Shown here: piece by piece, positions 33,463-41,349 of the stretch | Numbering within the stretch: the stretch's first letter is position 1 | Layout of the letters: every line of letters begins with the position of its first letter | From: Angelakisella massiliensis | GTDB lineage: Bacteria > Bacillota > Clostridia > Oscillospirales > Ruminococcaceae | Length of the DNA stretch: 64,000 nucleotides | Assembly: GCF_900104675.1 (NCBI RefSeq) | Contig: NZ_LT629945.1 | Span: 1,230,756-1,294,755 of the forward strand | Direction: 5' to 3' | Program-made: the position numbers and the translations under genes | Notes under the pieces: model-generated | Seen by the model: the letters and a program-made list of their open reading frames with translations, nothing else | Database searches by the model: none | What the model was told of the DNA's origin: nothing

Positions 33463-34092
33463 CTACCGGAAGTTTTCAGGATGAAAAATCGTTTCAAATC
33501 CTGCCATGTGATAGCGGTTGAGCTGGCGGATATAGTGGAGCGCCCGGGCCTTATCCATGCGGTGCCGCACCGGCTCAAACATTCCGTTGAAGTAGGCGGT
33601 GGTAACGATATGGATCAAGTCCTCGGTGACCTGACCGGAGCGGACGCTCTCACAGCCGATGACCTCCATGTATTTGTAGGTGTAACTGACTTCGATCTCC
33701 ACCAACTCGTCAATATAGTGGGCATATTCCGTCCCGGCGGCCCGGCGGAGCAGCAGTTCAAACTCCGGCAGGTGCTCATAGATGTAGTCAAACAGTCCCT
33801 CCTGGGCATGGGCAGTGTAACGCCCCATCTCCTCCTGCTGGGTTTGGCCGTCAAACCGGTGAAAAGACTCCTGAATCTCCAAAAAACGGCGCTTCAGCTC
33901 TCCGGCAGCAGGCTCCACCAGGGCCCGGAACAATCCCGCCTTGTCGGTAAAGCGGGTATAAATGGAGCCGGTGCTGGTTCCCGCTGCCTTGGCGATGTCC
34001 CGCAGGGAGGCCAGAGCAAAGCCTTTTTCCAAAAATTCCTGACGGGCGCAGTGGAGTACATTTTCATAGACCCCTTCGATCTGCTTTGCCAT
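33463..34092 (-). CDS. TetR/AcrR family regulator (second)
   Basis: The 209-residue protein has the TetR DNA-binding helices CARQEFLEKGFALASLRDIAKAAGTSTGSIYTRFTDKAGLFRALVEP at the N-terminus, followed by an all-helical effector domain. It is more similar in the C-terminal half to the regulator at 25887 than to that at 34258. It has its own promoter with an inverted-repeat operator and is divergent from the third TetR gene. ATG 34092 is preceded by GAGGCGATACC. It likely controls the first ABC pair or the whole island. Confidence 0.9.
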   Translation of the reverse strand: MAKQIEGVYENVLHCARQEFLEKGFALASLRDIAKAAGTSTGSIYTRFTDKAGLFRALVEPAAGELKRRFLEIQESFHRFDGQTQQEEMGRYTAHAQEGLFDYIYEHLPEFELLLRRAAGTEYAHYIDELVEIEVSYTYKYMEVIGCESVRSGQVTEDLIHIVTTAYFNGMFEPVRHRMDKARALHYIRQLNRYHMAGFETIFHPENFR

Positions 34093-34108
34093 GGTATCGC
34101 CTCACAAT

Positions 34109-34165
34109 CAAAACAGTGTTTCATAACGATGTTTTGAATATACAACCAAAAAGCGAGTTTGTCAA
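34109..34165 (-). promoter_or_regulatory. Promoter and operator of the second TetR gene
   Basis: On the minus strand TTGACA (34165-34160) and TATATT (34142-34137) are 17 bases apart. Downstream is the repeat CAAAACA-N14-TGTTTTG (34109-34136), a likely TetR operator. Confidence 0.75.
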
Positions 34166-34179
34166 GAGAGGATTTCCCC

Positions 34180-34238
34180 TTGACAGGGGCAGAAAGGGAT
34201 GCTATATTGATAATCAGATTATCGGTAATCAAATTATC
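34180..34238 (+). promoter_or_regulatory. Promoter and tandem operators of the third TetR gene
   Basis: TTGACA (34180-34185) and TATATT (34203-34208) are 17 bases apart. Immediately after the -10 come two back-to-back 15-base palindromes: GATAATCAGATTATC (34209-34223) and GGTAATCAAATTATC (34224-34238). They should be two TetR dimer sites. Confidence 0.88.
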
Positions 34239-34257
34239 ATTTGTCGGGAGGGGTGTT

Positions 34258-34878
34258 ATGGCAAGACCGGATACTTCCATCGACCCTCGGATCATGGACA
34301 GTGCCAGAGAGGAGTTTCGGACGCTGGGCTTTGAGCAGGCTTCCCTGAAATCCATCTGCCAGCGGGCTGGGGTGACAACCGGCGCCCTTTATAAGCGTTA
34401 CGCCGGAAAAGAGGAGCTGTTTCGCGCTGTGGTGGCGGATACGGTGGCGGATTTGGATGCTGTTTATGAGGAGCGGACGGCGGTGCCGGCATCCGCCCTC
34501 TCCGACGAAGACCTGATCCGGGCGTGGTATATGGATGAGGAATACATGCTGTGGTGGTTCCGCTTTCTCAATGAGCGGCGGGATGGCTTTGTGCTGCTGC
34601 TCACCGGAGCGGAGGGCACCGCTTACGCCAACTTCCAGCACGACTGGGTGGAGAAAATGACGGAAGGCACCTGGACCTACTACGCCGAGGCCAGACGCCG
34701 GGGCTTGTGTACTGTGGATATGACGCAGGAGGAGCTCCATGTAGTCCTGTCCGCCTTCTGGACCACCATTTACGAGCCCTTTATCCACGCCTTCGCCTGG
34801 CCGGAGATCCAACGCCACTGCACTTTGGTCTGCCGTCTCTTTGACTGGTACGCTGCCCTGGGATTCCCCAAGGGATGA
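34258..34878 (+). CDS. TetR/AcrR family regulator (third)
   Basis: The 206-residue protein has the TetR helix-turn-helix (AREEFRTLGFEQASLKSICQRAGVTTGALYKRYAGKEELF), followed by a helical ligand-binding domain with aromatic-rich stretches (WYMDEEYMLWWFRFLNER). ATG 34258 after GGGAGGGGTGTT is the start; an upstream open frame has no ribosome site. Two tandem operators cover the transcription start, so autorepression is likely. A terminator follows, then the second ABC pair, which it probably also influences. Confidence 0.9.
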   Translation: MARPDTSIDPRIMDSAREEFRTLGFEQASLKSICQRAGVTTGALYKRYAGKEELFRAVVADTVADLDAVYEERTAVPASALSDEDLIRAWYMDEEYMLWWFRFLNERRDGFVLLLTGAEGTAYANFQHDWVEKMTEGTWTYYAEARRRGLCTVDMTQEELHVVLSAFWTTIYEPFIHAFAWPEIQRHCTLVCRLFDWYAALGFPKG

Positions 34879-34881
34879 AAA

Positions 34882-34904
34882 AACGCCTCTGCGGAGGCTT
34901 TTTT
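34882..34904 (+). terminator. Terminator of the third TetR gene
   Basis: CGCCTC-TGC-GGAGGC, preceded by AAAAA, is followed by TTTTTTC, directly before the leader of the second ABC pair. Confidence 0.8.
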
Positions 34905-34915
34905 CTCGCTAACAA

Positions 34916-34931
34916 GTTAGCAATAACTAAC
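34916..34931 (+). promoter_or_regulatory. Metal-box palindrome D (second ABC pair)
   Basis: GTTAGCAATAACTAAC lies 17 bases before the GTG start of the second ABC pair. A GCTAACAAGTTAGC palindrome overlaps its left half (34908-34921). No clear promoter is seen between terminator and box, so part of the transcription may come from the TetR promoter. Confidence 0.75.
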
Positions 34932-34948
34932 TAAAAAGGAGTGATACT

Positions 34949-36700
34949 GTGTTTCAAAAAGTCCTGCGCTACACTGGACGCCACCGGAAGACGACTTATG
35001 CCTCCATTCTGGTACTGGTGGCCGGCGTGGCCATGAGCGTGCTGCCTTATTTCTTCCTCTACCGCCTGCTGAGACCCCTGCTGACTGGGGGCAGTCTCAC
35101 ATTGGAGGAAACCCTGACGAGCGCCGGGGCCATGGCTCTGTGCATGGTCCTCTACGGCCTTCTCTATGTGGAGGGGCTGGCTCTGTCTCATCGCTCCGCC
35201 TATCATACTTTGGAAAACCTCCGGCTCCATCTCCAGAGCAAGCTGGAAAAGCAGCCCCTGGGCGCAATCCAGGAGAAGGGCGTTGGAGTCTGGAAGAAGA
35301 TGTTCATTGACGACATTGAGAGCATGGAACTTCTGCTGGCCCACGCCCTGCCGGAAGGGCTGTCCAATCTGGCGGTGCCGGTGGTGGTATTTGCGGCCAT
35401 GTTCCTCACGGACTGGAAGCTGGGTCTGCTTTCCCTCTGCTCCCTTCCGCTGGGCGTGCTGGCCATGGGCATGATGTACCGCTCCGGCATGAGCAAGATG
35501 GGAGACTACTACGCCGCCGGGCAGAAAATGAACAACACCATCGTGGAGTACATCAACGGCATGGAAGTCGTGAAAGTCTTCAACCGGGACGGAGAGTCCT
35601 ATCACCGCTTTGAGACCGATGTAAAAAACTACCGTGATTTTACTCTGGATTGGTTCCGGGCCTGCTGGCTGTGGATGGCCCTCTACACCAGCATTTTGCC
35701 CTGCGTGGCGCTGGTGCTGCTGCCGGCCGGCGGCTATCTGGTACTCACCGGCGCCTCTACCTTGCCGGATTACGCGCTGGTATTGTGCATGTCTTTTTCC
35801 GTGGGACCGCCTCTGATCCGAGCCATGAACTTTATGTCGGTGCTGCCCCAGCTGAGCTACAAGATCGATCAGATGGAAGCGCTGTTCAACATTCCGCCCC
35901 TGAAAGAAGGAAAAACGGATTTCAACGGAAACGATTTGCAGATCCGCTTTGAGAATGTGCGGTTTTCTTATGAAAAGGACGAAGTCCTCCACGGCGTCTC
36001 CTTCTCTGTCCCACAGGGGAGCCTCACTGCTTTGGTGGGAGAATCCGGCAGCGGGAAATCGACCCTTGCCAAACTGCTGGTTCACTTTTACGACGTGACG
36101 GACGGACACATCACACTGGGAGGGCAAGACCTGCGAGAGATGTCCCTCGCCTCTCTGAACGAGCAGATTTCCTTCGTTGCTCAGGAGCAGTTCCTGTTCA
36201 ACACCAGCCTGTTGGAGAACATCCGGCTGGGAAGACCCGGCGCCACCGACGAGGAGGTGCTGGCGGCGGCGGAACGGGCCCAGTGCGGAGAGTTCCTGGA
36301 GCGGCTGGAAAAAGGGATCTATACCATGGCCGGCGACGGCGGCAAAGGGCTTTCCGGCGGGGAGCGACAGCGGATCGCACTGGCCCGGGCGATTTTGAAG
36401 GACGCTCCCATCGTGGTGCTGGACGAGGCCACCGCCAGCGTGGACCCGGAGAATGAGGAAAAAATGAACGCCGCCATTGCCGAGGTGATCCGGGGCAAGA
36501 CGGTCATCGTCATCGCCCACCGGCTTCAGTCCATTGTAGGCGCCGATCAGATTGTGGTGCTGGATCAGGGCAATGTGGCAGGGATTGGCCGCCACGATAC
36601 ATTGCGAAAGACTTGCCCCGCCTATGAAAAACTGTGGCGGGCTGCCGAGGGAGCCGCTGCCTGGCGTGTCTCTGCGGAGAAAGGAGGCGACGAGGCATGA
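34949..36700 (+). CDS. ABC transporter, fused permease and ATPase (pair 2, first gene)
   Basis: The 583-residue protein has six membrane segments and an ATPase domain with Walker A VGESGSGKSTLAKLL, signature GLSGGERQRIALARAIL, Walker B VVLDEATASVDPEN and IAHRLQSIVG. The region GVWKKMFIDDIESMELLLAHALPEG parallels the SSGRLKQIVVDQVESMETTLAHLLPE motif of the pair-1 gene, placing both in one YbtP/YbtQ/IrtAB-like subfamily. The start is GTG 34949 after AAAAAGGAGTGA. It overlaps its partner by four bases. Confidence 0.9.
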   Translation: MFQKVLRYTGRHRKTTYASILVLVAGVAMSVLPYFFLYRLLRPLLTGGSLTLEETLTSAGAMALCMVLYGLLYVEGLALSHRSAYHTLENLRLHLQSKLEKQPLGAIQEKGVGVWKKMFIDDIESMELLLAHALPEGLSNLAVPVVVFAAMFLTDWKLGLLSLCSLPLGVLAMGMMYRSGMSKMGDYYAAGQKMNNTIVEYINGMEVVKVFNRDGESYHRFETDVKNYRDFTLDWFRACWLWMALYTSILPCVALVLLPAGGYLVLTGASTLPDYALVLCMSFSVGPPLIRAMNFMSVLPQLSYKIDQMEALFNIPPLKEGKTDFNGNDLQIRFENVRFSYEKDEVLHGVSFSVPQGSLTALVGESGSGKSTLAKLLVHFYDVTDGHITLGGQDLREMSLASLNEQISFVAQEQFLFNTSLLENIRLGRPGATDEEVLAAAERAQCGEFLERLEKGIYTMAGDGGKGLSGGERQRIALARAILKDAPIVVLDEATASVDPENEEKMNAAIAEVIRGKTVIVIAHRLQSIVGADQIVVLDQGNVAGIGRHDTLRKTCPAYEKLWRAAEGAAAWRVSAEKGGDEA

Positions 36701-38436
36701 TCGCGCTGATGAAACGAATCCTGTCCGTATCCGGCCCCTATCAGGGGCGGATCAAGCTGGCCTTTGTCTTTGCGTTCCTGAAGGCCATGCTGTCCAAGGC
36801 CCCCATCGGTCTGTCCTTCTTGGCCCTGAGCGCTTTTCTCCAGGGAACCATGACGGCACGGCTGTGCCTGTGGCTGGCGGTGGGCACGGTGGGCTGCGTT
36901 CTGCTGGAGTGCCTGTGCCAGAACATCGCCGACCGGCTCCAGGCCGCGGCGGGCTATATGGTATTCGCCGATCTGCGCATGGAGCTGGGACGGCATCTGC
37001 GCCGCCTGCCCATGGGCTATTTCACAGAGGGCAACATCGGCAAAATCAGTTCCGTTCTGTCCACCGACATGGTGTTCATTGAGGAGAACTGTATGCACGA
37101 CATTGCCAACATGATGAGCTATACCTTTGCCCAAGCCATTCTTGTGCTGTGGCTGGCCTTCCTGAATCCCTGGCTGGGACTGGCCGCCTTGGTGGTGGTA
37201 GGGATCATTTGGCAGCTGGGCCGCGCTTCCCTGGGGAGCACCCTGGCTCACTCTGATGTCCGACAGGAGCAGAGCGAGGCTCTCACACGGGCAGTGCTGG
37301 ACTATGTGGAGGGCATTGGTATTGCCAAGACCTTCAACCTGCTGGGAGAGCGTTCCGAGCAACTCACCGAAAATTTCGCCCGGAGCCGCAAGGTCAGCAT
37401 CGAGTTCGAGGAGAGCCAGGCTCCCTGGATGCGGGCCCTCTATCTGGTGTGCGGTCTGGGCTCGGTGCTGATAATTCCCCTGTCTCTCTGGCTCTATGGC
37501 CGGGGGCAGCTCTCCATCACCTTCCTGCTGGGTGTCCTGCTCTTCGTCTTTGACCTCTTCGGCCCCATTAAGGCACTCTACAGCCAAGCCACACGCCTGA
37601 CGGTGATGAACGCATGCATGGATCGGATCGAGGCGGTACTGGCCCAGCCGGAGCTGCCCGACCGGGGCCGGGAGGCCTTACCCAAAGCCGGCAGTGCCCC
37701 AGAGGTAGAGTTCCGAAATGTCACCTTTGCATACGGGGAGAAAGAGGTGCTGCATGATGTCTCCTTCACGCTGGAGAAAAACCGGATGCTGGCCCTGGTG
37801 GGTCCCTCCGGCGGCGGCAAGAGTACGGTAGCCAACCTGCTTTCCCGGTTCTGGGATGTGAAACAGGGGCAGGTTCTGGTACGGGGCAGGGACATCCGTG
37901 ATATTCCTCTCTCTGATCTGATGGATCAGATCTCCATGGTGTTCCAGCGGGTCTATCTCTTCCAGGATACCGTCTATAACAATATCGCCATGGGACGGAC
38001 AGACGCCACACGGGAGGAGGTCTATGAGGCAGCCAGGAAAGCCCGATGCTATGACTTCATCATGGAACTGCCCGACGGCTTTGACACTGTTATCGGCGAA
38101 GGTGGAGCCAGTCTCTCCGGTGGAGAGCGGCAGCGGATCTCCATTGCCCGCTGCATCCTGAAGGATGCCCCCATCGTCATTCTGGATGAGGCCACTGCCA
38201 GCGTGGACGCCGACAACGAGAGCTACATCCAGGAGGCCATCACCCAGCTGTGCCGGGGCAAGACCCTGCTGGTCATTGCCCACCGGCTCAATACCATTCG
38301 CCACGCCGATGAGATCCTGGTTATCGACCAGGGGCGCATCGTTCAGGCCGGCGACCATGACAAACTCATGGCGGAGGAGGGCATTTACCGCCGCTTCATC
38401 ACCGCCCGCTCCAATCCCACCGGTTGGTGCCGGTAA
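36697..38436 (+). CDS. ABC transporter, fused permease and ATPase (pair 2, second gene)
   Basis: The 579-residue protein has six membrane segments and an ATPase domain with Walker A VGPSGGGKSTVANLL, signature SLSGGERQRISIARCIL, Walker B VILDEATASVDADN and IAHRLNTIRH. It is most like the pair-1 second gene (LMDQISMVFQRVYLF and LPDGFDTVIGEGGASLSGG are shared), so both pairs have the same gene order of subtypes. ATG 36697 follows AAAGGAGGCGACGAGGC. With its partner it forms a heterodimeric transporter. Two complete pairs plus a truncated third gene occur within 13 kb. Confidence 0.9.
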   Translation: MIALMKRILSVSGPYQGRIKLAFVFAFLKAMLSKAPIGLSFLALSAFLQGTMTARLCLWLAVGTVGCVLLECLCQNIADRLQAAAGYMVFADLRMELGRHLRRLPMGYFTEGNIGKISSVLSTDMVFIEENCMHDIANMMSYTFAQAILVLWLAFLNPWLGLAALVVVGIIWQLGRASLGSTLAHSDVRQEQSEALTRAVLDYVEGIGIAKTFNLLGERSEQLTENFARSRKVSIEFEESQAPWMRALYLVCGLGSVLIIPLSLWLYGRGQLSITFLLGVLLFVFDLFGPIKALYSQATRLTVMNACMDRIEAVLAQPELPDRGREALPKAGSAPEVEFRNVTFAYGEKEVLHDVSFTLEKNRMLALVGPSGGGKSTVANLLSRFWDVKQGQVLVRGRDIRDIPLSDLMDQISMVFQRVYLFQDTVYNNIAMGRTDATREEVYEAARKARCYDFIMELPDGFDTVIGEGGASLSGGERQRISIARCILKDAPIVILDEATASVDADNESYIQEAITQLCRGKTLLVIAHRLNTIRHADEILVIDQGRIVQAGDHDKLMAEEGIYRRFITARSNPTGWCR

Positions 38437-38554
38437 ACACAGTGAGCCGAACGAAACGGAAAGAATGGCCGGGAGATGTATCCCGGTCATTCTTCGTTCT
38501 CGCTTCTTCCCTTAATTTATCCCAGAGAACATGCAAAACCAATATGGCGGCATC

Positions 38555-38602
38555 TTGCAATTTCGTGCGACAAAGAGTATGATGTAGTTAGCAAATGCTA
38601 AC
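38555..38602 (+). promoter_or_regulatory. Promoter and metal box E of the methyltransferase/HMA genes
   Basis: TTGCAA (38555-38560) and TATGAT (38578-38583) are 17 bases apart. Metal box E, GTTAGCAAATGCTAAC (38587-38602), covers about -3 to +13, a roadblock position. Confidence 0.85.
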
Positions 38603-38624
38603 CATTGTTGAGGTGACCATATTG

Positions 38625-39311
38625 ATGGATGACAATAAGCAGTTTTGGGAGCGGTTTTCACGGCACTACTCTGGTTTCATGCGCCGCTCTCAGGCAACCT
38701 ATCAACAGATATGCAAAGCAATGCGTCCTTTTCTGAAACGGGACATGGATGTGCTGGAGTTGGCCTGCGGAACAGGTCAGCTGTCTGTGCCGCTGTCTCC
38801 ATGCGTTCGGAGCTGGGAGGCAACCGACTTTTCAGCTGAAATGATCCGTCAGGCCAAAAAGCAGGTGCATTCGTCCCGGCTCCATTTCTCCGTCCAGGAC
38901 GCCACCAAGCTGCCCTACGGTCCGGAGAGCTTCGACGCAGTCGTGATCTCCAACGCCCTCCATGTCATGCCTCACCCGGAAAAAGCTCTGACGGAAGCCT
39001 GGCGGGTTCTGAAGCCGGGGGGATGGCTGTTCGCCCCCACCTTTGTCTGGGGCAAAAGCCGAAGCGCCAGACTCCGGCTCTGGTTCATGGGGCTGTCAGG
39101 CTTTCGGGTGTACCACGTCTGGACTGCCGGGGAGCTGATGGCATACCTGTCCGAGCGGAGATATTCCATCGTTCGCCATCAGCTTCTCGGAAGTTCGTTG
39201 GCGCCGCTGTGCTGTCTGATAGCCAGGAAGATCCCGGATGAACGGACTGCGGCACGGCAGGCTACCGTCCGGTCCGCGCAGCTCGATGATCCAAAAGTCA
39301 AGAAGGAGTGA
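38625..39311 (+). CDS. Class I SAM-dependent methyltransferase
   Basis: The 228-residue protein is a methyltransferase of the UbiE/type-11 kind: motif I MDVLELACGTGQLSVPLS, AEMIRQAKKQV, FDAVVISNALHVMPHPEKALTE and the VLKPGGWLFAPTF block. ATG 38625 after TTGAGGTGACC is preferred to the TTG three bases earlier. Its own promoter holds metal box E. The following genes encode an HMA metal-binding protein and a small membrane peptide, suggesting a link with metal handling. The substrate cannot be read. Confidence 0.85.
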   Translation: MDDNKQFWERFSRHYSGFMRRSQATYQQICKAMRPFLKRDMDVLELACGTGQLSVPLSPCVRSWEATDFSAEMIRQAKKQVHSSRLHFSVQDATKLPYGPESFDAVVISNALHVMPHPEKALTEAWRVLKPGGWLFAPTFVWGKSRSARLRLWFMGLSGFRVYHVWTAGELMAYLSERRYSIVRHQLLGSSLAPLCCLIARKIPDERTAARQATVRSAQLDDPKVKKE

Positions 39312-39317
39312 GAGAAC

Positions 39318-39563
39318 ATGTGGAAGTACACAGTGGAAGTCAACGGAATGATGTGCGGGATGTGCGAGGCTCATGTCAATGACACCGTACGCAAAGCCTG
39401 CCCGGTCAAAAAGGTAAACTCCTCCCGCAGCAAAAACCAGACTGTAATCCTCTCTGAAACAGAGCTGGACACGGAGGCTCTTATGAATGCTATTCGCAGT
39501 ACAGGGTATGAGGTCGGCACGATCCAGAAGGAGCCGTACAAAAAAAGAGGATTGTTCGGTTGA
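39318..39563 (+). CDS. HMA-type metal-binding protein (CopZ-like)
   Basis: The 81-residue protein has the heavy-metal-associated fold: strand YTVEVNGMMCGMCEAHVNDTV with the CxxC pair in MMCGMC, then strands and helix of the ferredoxin-like fold and a basic tail (KEPYKKRGLFG). CxxC HMA proteins bind Cu(I) or other soft metals and pass them to P-type ATPases. It lies six bases after the methyltransferase stop, with an AAGGAGTG ribosome site inside that gap, so it belongs to the operon behind metal box E. Confidence 0.85.
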   Translation: MWKYTVEVNGMMCGMCEAHVNDTVRKACPVKKVNSSRSKNQTVILSETELDTEALMNAIRSTGYEVGTIQKEPYKKRGLFG

Positions 39564-39600
39564 GTTCGTTGGCGGCAGCGGTCAGAAAAGAGGCGTGAAT

Positions 39601-39753
39601 ATGAACACGGCAATGCAGTCGTTTGGATATGGATTAGTGGCTCTGCTGTTTTGCATCGCTATTTTTAGCGTGTGCCATAAAATCAAAAAAGCTGCCCGAA
39701 AGGTTTTGAAAAGCCAGCAGACACATAAGGGCGATCTATCGCAAAAGTTTTGA
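39601..39753 (+). CDS. Small single-pass membrane peptide (50 aa)
   Basis: The peptide has one hydrophobic segment (FGYGLVALLFCIAIFSVC) and a basic cytoplasmic tail (HKIKKAARKVLKS). ATG 39601 follows AAGAGGCGTGAAT. It is the last gene of the metal-box E operon; a terminator follows. It could be a small partner of a transporter. No known family is recognised. Confidence 0.5.
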   Translation: MNTAMQSFGYGLVALLFCIAIFSVCHKIKKAARKVLKSQQTHKGDLSQKF

Positions 39754-39801
39754 TTTATGGCACAAGATTGCTTAGTTGTGAACTTACCCCTATCAAAAAA
39801 T

Positions 39802-39836
39802 AAGCGGTGGATGCGTTGTTGCATCCGCCGCTTTAT
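39802..39836 (+). terminator. Terminator after the metal-box E operon
   Basis: AAGCGGTGGATGC pairs with GCATCCGCCGCTT around GTTGTT, followed by TATA. Confidence 0.8.
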
Positions 39837-40044
39837 ATGTTGCTTATCATCCTTCCCGGTGGTGTTACCCACGCACTTGCGGGATGTTGCATTGCTGCTA
39901 TTATTATTCCAGTAACTCCAACGGCACCACGCAAAGTTAAAAAGCCGCCTTTGATCAATCTGTTCCATGGTTGGTCTCCTGATAAAAGCATGATCGGTAT
40001 CGAATGTCATTTCAACGCAGAGGACAAGCAGCCCTTTCCACAGT
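39837..40044 (-). other. Intergenic stretch with a doubtful small minus-strand frame
   Basis: A 52-codon minus-strand frame (39991-39833) contains a hydrophobic stretch (GAVGVTGIIIAAM) but overlaps the terminator hairpin at its end and has only a weak ribosome site. I see no other gene here. Treat as unresolved. Confidence 0.2.
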
Positions 40045-40449
40045 TTAATCGGCACAGGTTCCCCCAGTCGAATGGTTGGTATATTCTTTTTTGAGCCGCT
40101 TTAATCTCTCAAAGGATTCCGTGCTGATTGCGTGTTCGATGCGACAGGCTTCCTTTTCCGCGGTTTTTGGGTCAACACCGGCCTCCATCAGCATCGCAGA
40201 AAAGAATTGGTGCTTTTCCAGTGTGATTTCGGCGACAGAACGGCCCGCTTCTGTCAAAATCAGGAAACGACGCTGGTCCATTCGCAGGAATCCTTTCGCA
40301 CGCAGAGAGGCAACCGCGTGGCATACACTTGGCTTCGATACCTCCAGATGCTGTGCTACATCCACAGAACGTACCACCCCCATTCTCCTCTGAAGGAGTA
40401 GGATAGCTTCCAGATAATCTTCCGCTGACGCACGCACTTCCAATTCCAT
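40045..40449 (-). CDS. DtxR/MntR family metal-dependent regulator (first)
   Basis: The 134-residue protein has the DtxR/MntR layout: SAEDYLEAILLLQ, a winged helix-turn-helix (RSVDVAQHLEVSKPSVCHAVASLRAKGFL) and a metal-binding/dimer region with ACRIEHAISTESFERL. The ExxCxxEH-like motif EACRIEH carries Cys, Glu and His in the position of the primary metal site. It lacks an SH3 domain, as in MntR and IdeR short forms. It probably binds DNA when loaded with Fe or Mn. Its own promoter holds metal box F. ATG 40449 follows AAGGAGTG very closely; a TTG start two codons later (40443) is possible. Confidence 0.88.
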   Translation of the reverse strand: MELEVRASAEDYLEAILLLQRRMGVVRSVDVAQHLEVSKPSVCHAVASLRAKGFLRMDQRRFLILTEAGRSVAEITLEKHQFFSAMLMEAGVDPKTAEKEACRIEHAISTESFERLKRLKKEYTNHSTGGTCAD

Positions 40450-40544
40450 CACTCCTTGTCTATCCGGCAACCACTATGGTTTTGAGCCAAGTCCAGACCA
40501 TCTTTTTATGGGAAGACTGTTGTCTGAATTCAATATAAGCAAAA

Positions 40545-40607
40545 GAATCCAATTGGTTAGCAAACGCTAACCAATTGGATTCTATCATACACCGATACTG
40601 TTGTCAA
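40545..40607 (-). promoter_or_regulatory. Promoter and extended metal box F of the first DtxR gene
   Basis: On the minus strand TTGACA (40607-40602) and TAGAAT (40584-40579) are 17 bases apart. Metal box F, GTTAGCAAACGCTAAC (40556-40571), is the core of a longer palindrome with 17-base arms (40545-40582) around AAAC. It covers +2 to +17, so the DtxR protein probably represses itself here. Confidence 0.88.
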
Positions 40608-40704
40608 TGTGTGTATCCCGTCTGCAACCCCTTGTCCTCTCAGCAGGGGGCGGCCTGTAACCTGGGAGTTCAGAACGCCTGTCAGCGGTGTGGCTTTCTG
40701 AGAA

Positions 40705-41106
40705 TCAGTTCTGCACTTCTAAGGATTCCACATCTGATGTTTTTGCCTGATTCAGGTGAGCCCGCATAGCGGCGAAGGATTTTTCGCTGATCACATGCTC
40801 GATCCTGCAGGCATCCTCTGCGGCCGTTTTTTCATCCACGCCAAGACCCTTGAGCATTTCTGTCAGTACCGTATGCCGGGTATACATGGTCTCAGCAATG
40901 GCGAGACCTTTTGGCGTCAGGGTGATTGCTCCCTCTCCGTCCACCTCCACATAGCCGTCTTTTTTCAGAATAGACAAGGCACGGCTGACACTGGGCTTGG
41001 TATAGCCCATTTGTTCTCCTACATCAATAGCCCGCACAAAGGATTTTGTTTGCCTTAAAATATAAATGGTCTCCAAATACATCTGACCAGATTCATGGAT
41101 TGCCAT
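40705..41106 (-). CDS. DtxR/MntR family metal-dependent regulator (second)
   Basis: The 133-residue protein is a paralogue of the first DtxR regulator: SGQMYLETIYILRQ, then RAIDVGEQMGYTKPSVSRALSILKKDGYV as the winged helix-turn-helix and the metal motif EDACRIEHVISEKSFAAM. ATG 41106 follows ATGGAGGTCTTAT. A TATAAT lies upstream (41139-41144, minus strand), but no good -35 and no metal box of its own are seen; box G lies between it and feoA. Two such regulators side by side may sense different metals. Confidence 0.88.
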   Translation of the reverse strand: MAIHESGQMYLETIYILRQTKSFVRAIDVGEQMGYTKPSVSRALSILKKDGYVEVDGEGAITLTPKGLAIAETMYTRHTVLTEMLKGLGVDEKTAAEDACRIEHVISEKSFAAMRAHLNQAKTSDVESLEVQN

Positions 41107-41215
41107 ATAAGACCTCCATTGGATAAAGCATTTTGATTATTATAGCATAGTCCGGAAAAATGAACCAGCCTGTTTATCGGAAACGGAGATTTCTTTGCTG
41201 AATATAGGTTCCCGC

Positions 41216-41309
41216 TTGACAATTGATTGGGCATGGTATATTATAGCAGAGGGTTAGATGCTGCTAACCTGATTTTTTCGCGGTCTGGTTTCCTATCGCT
41301 AACCAGACC
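41216..41309 (+). promoter_or_regulatory. feoA promoter with metal boxes G and H
   Basis: TTGACA (41216-41221) and TATTAT (41239-41244) are 17 bases apart. Metal box G, GTTAGATGCTGCTAAC (41253-41268), covers +3 to +18. A weaker box H, GTTTCCTATCGCTAAC (41288-41303), sits within a longer inverted repeat GGTCTGGTT...AACCAGACC (41282-41309). Confidence 0.88.
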
Positions 41310-41349
41310 ATGAGCAAATGATTGAATCAACTCTGAAAAGGTGATGGAT

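Noticed and set aside
39833-39991. Small minus-strand frame of 52 codons with a hydrophobic stretch
   Set aside because: It overlaps a terminator hairpin and has a weak ribosome site, so I list the region only as unresolved.
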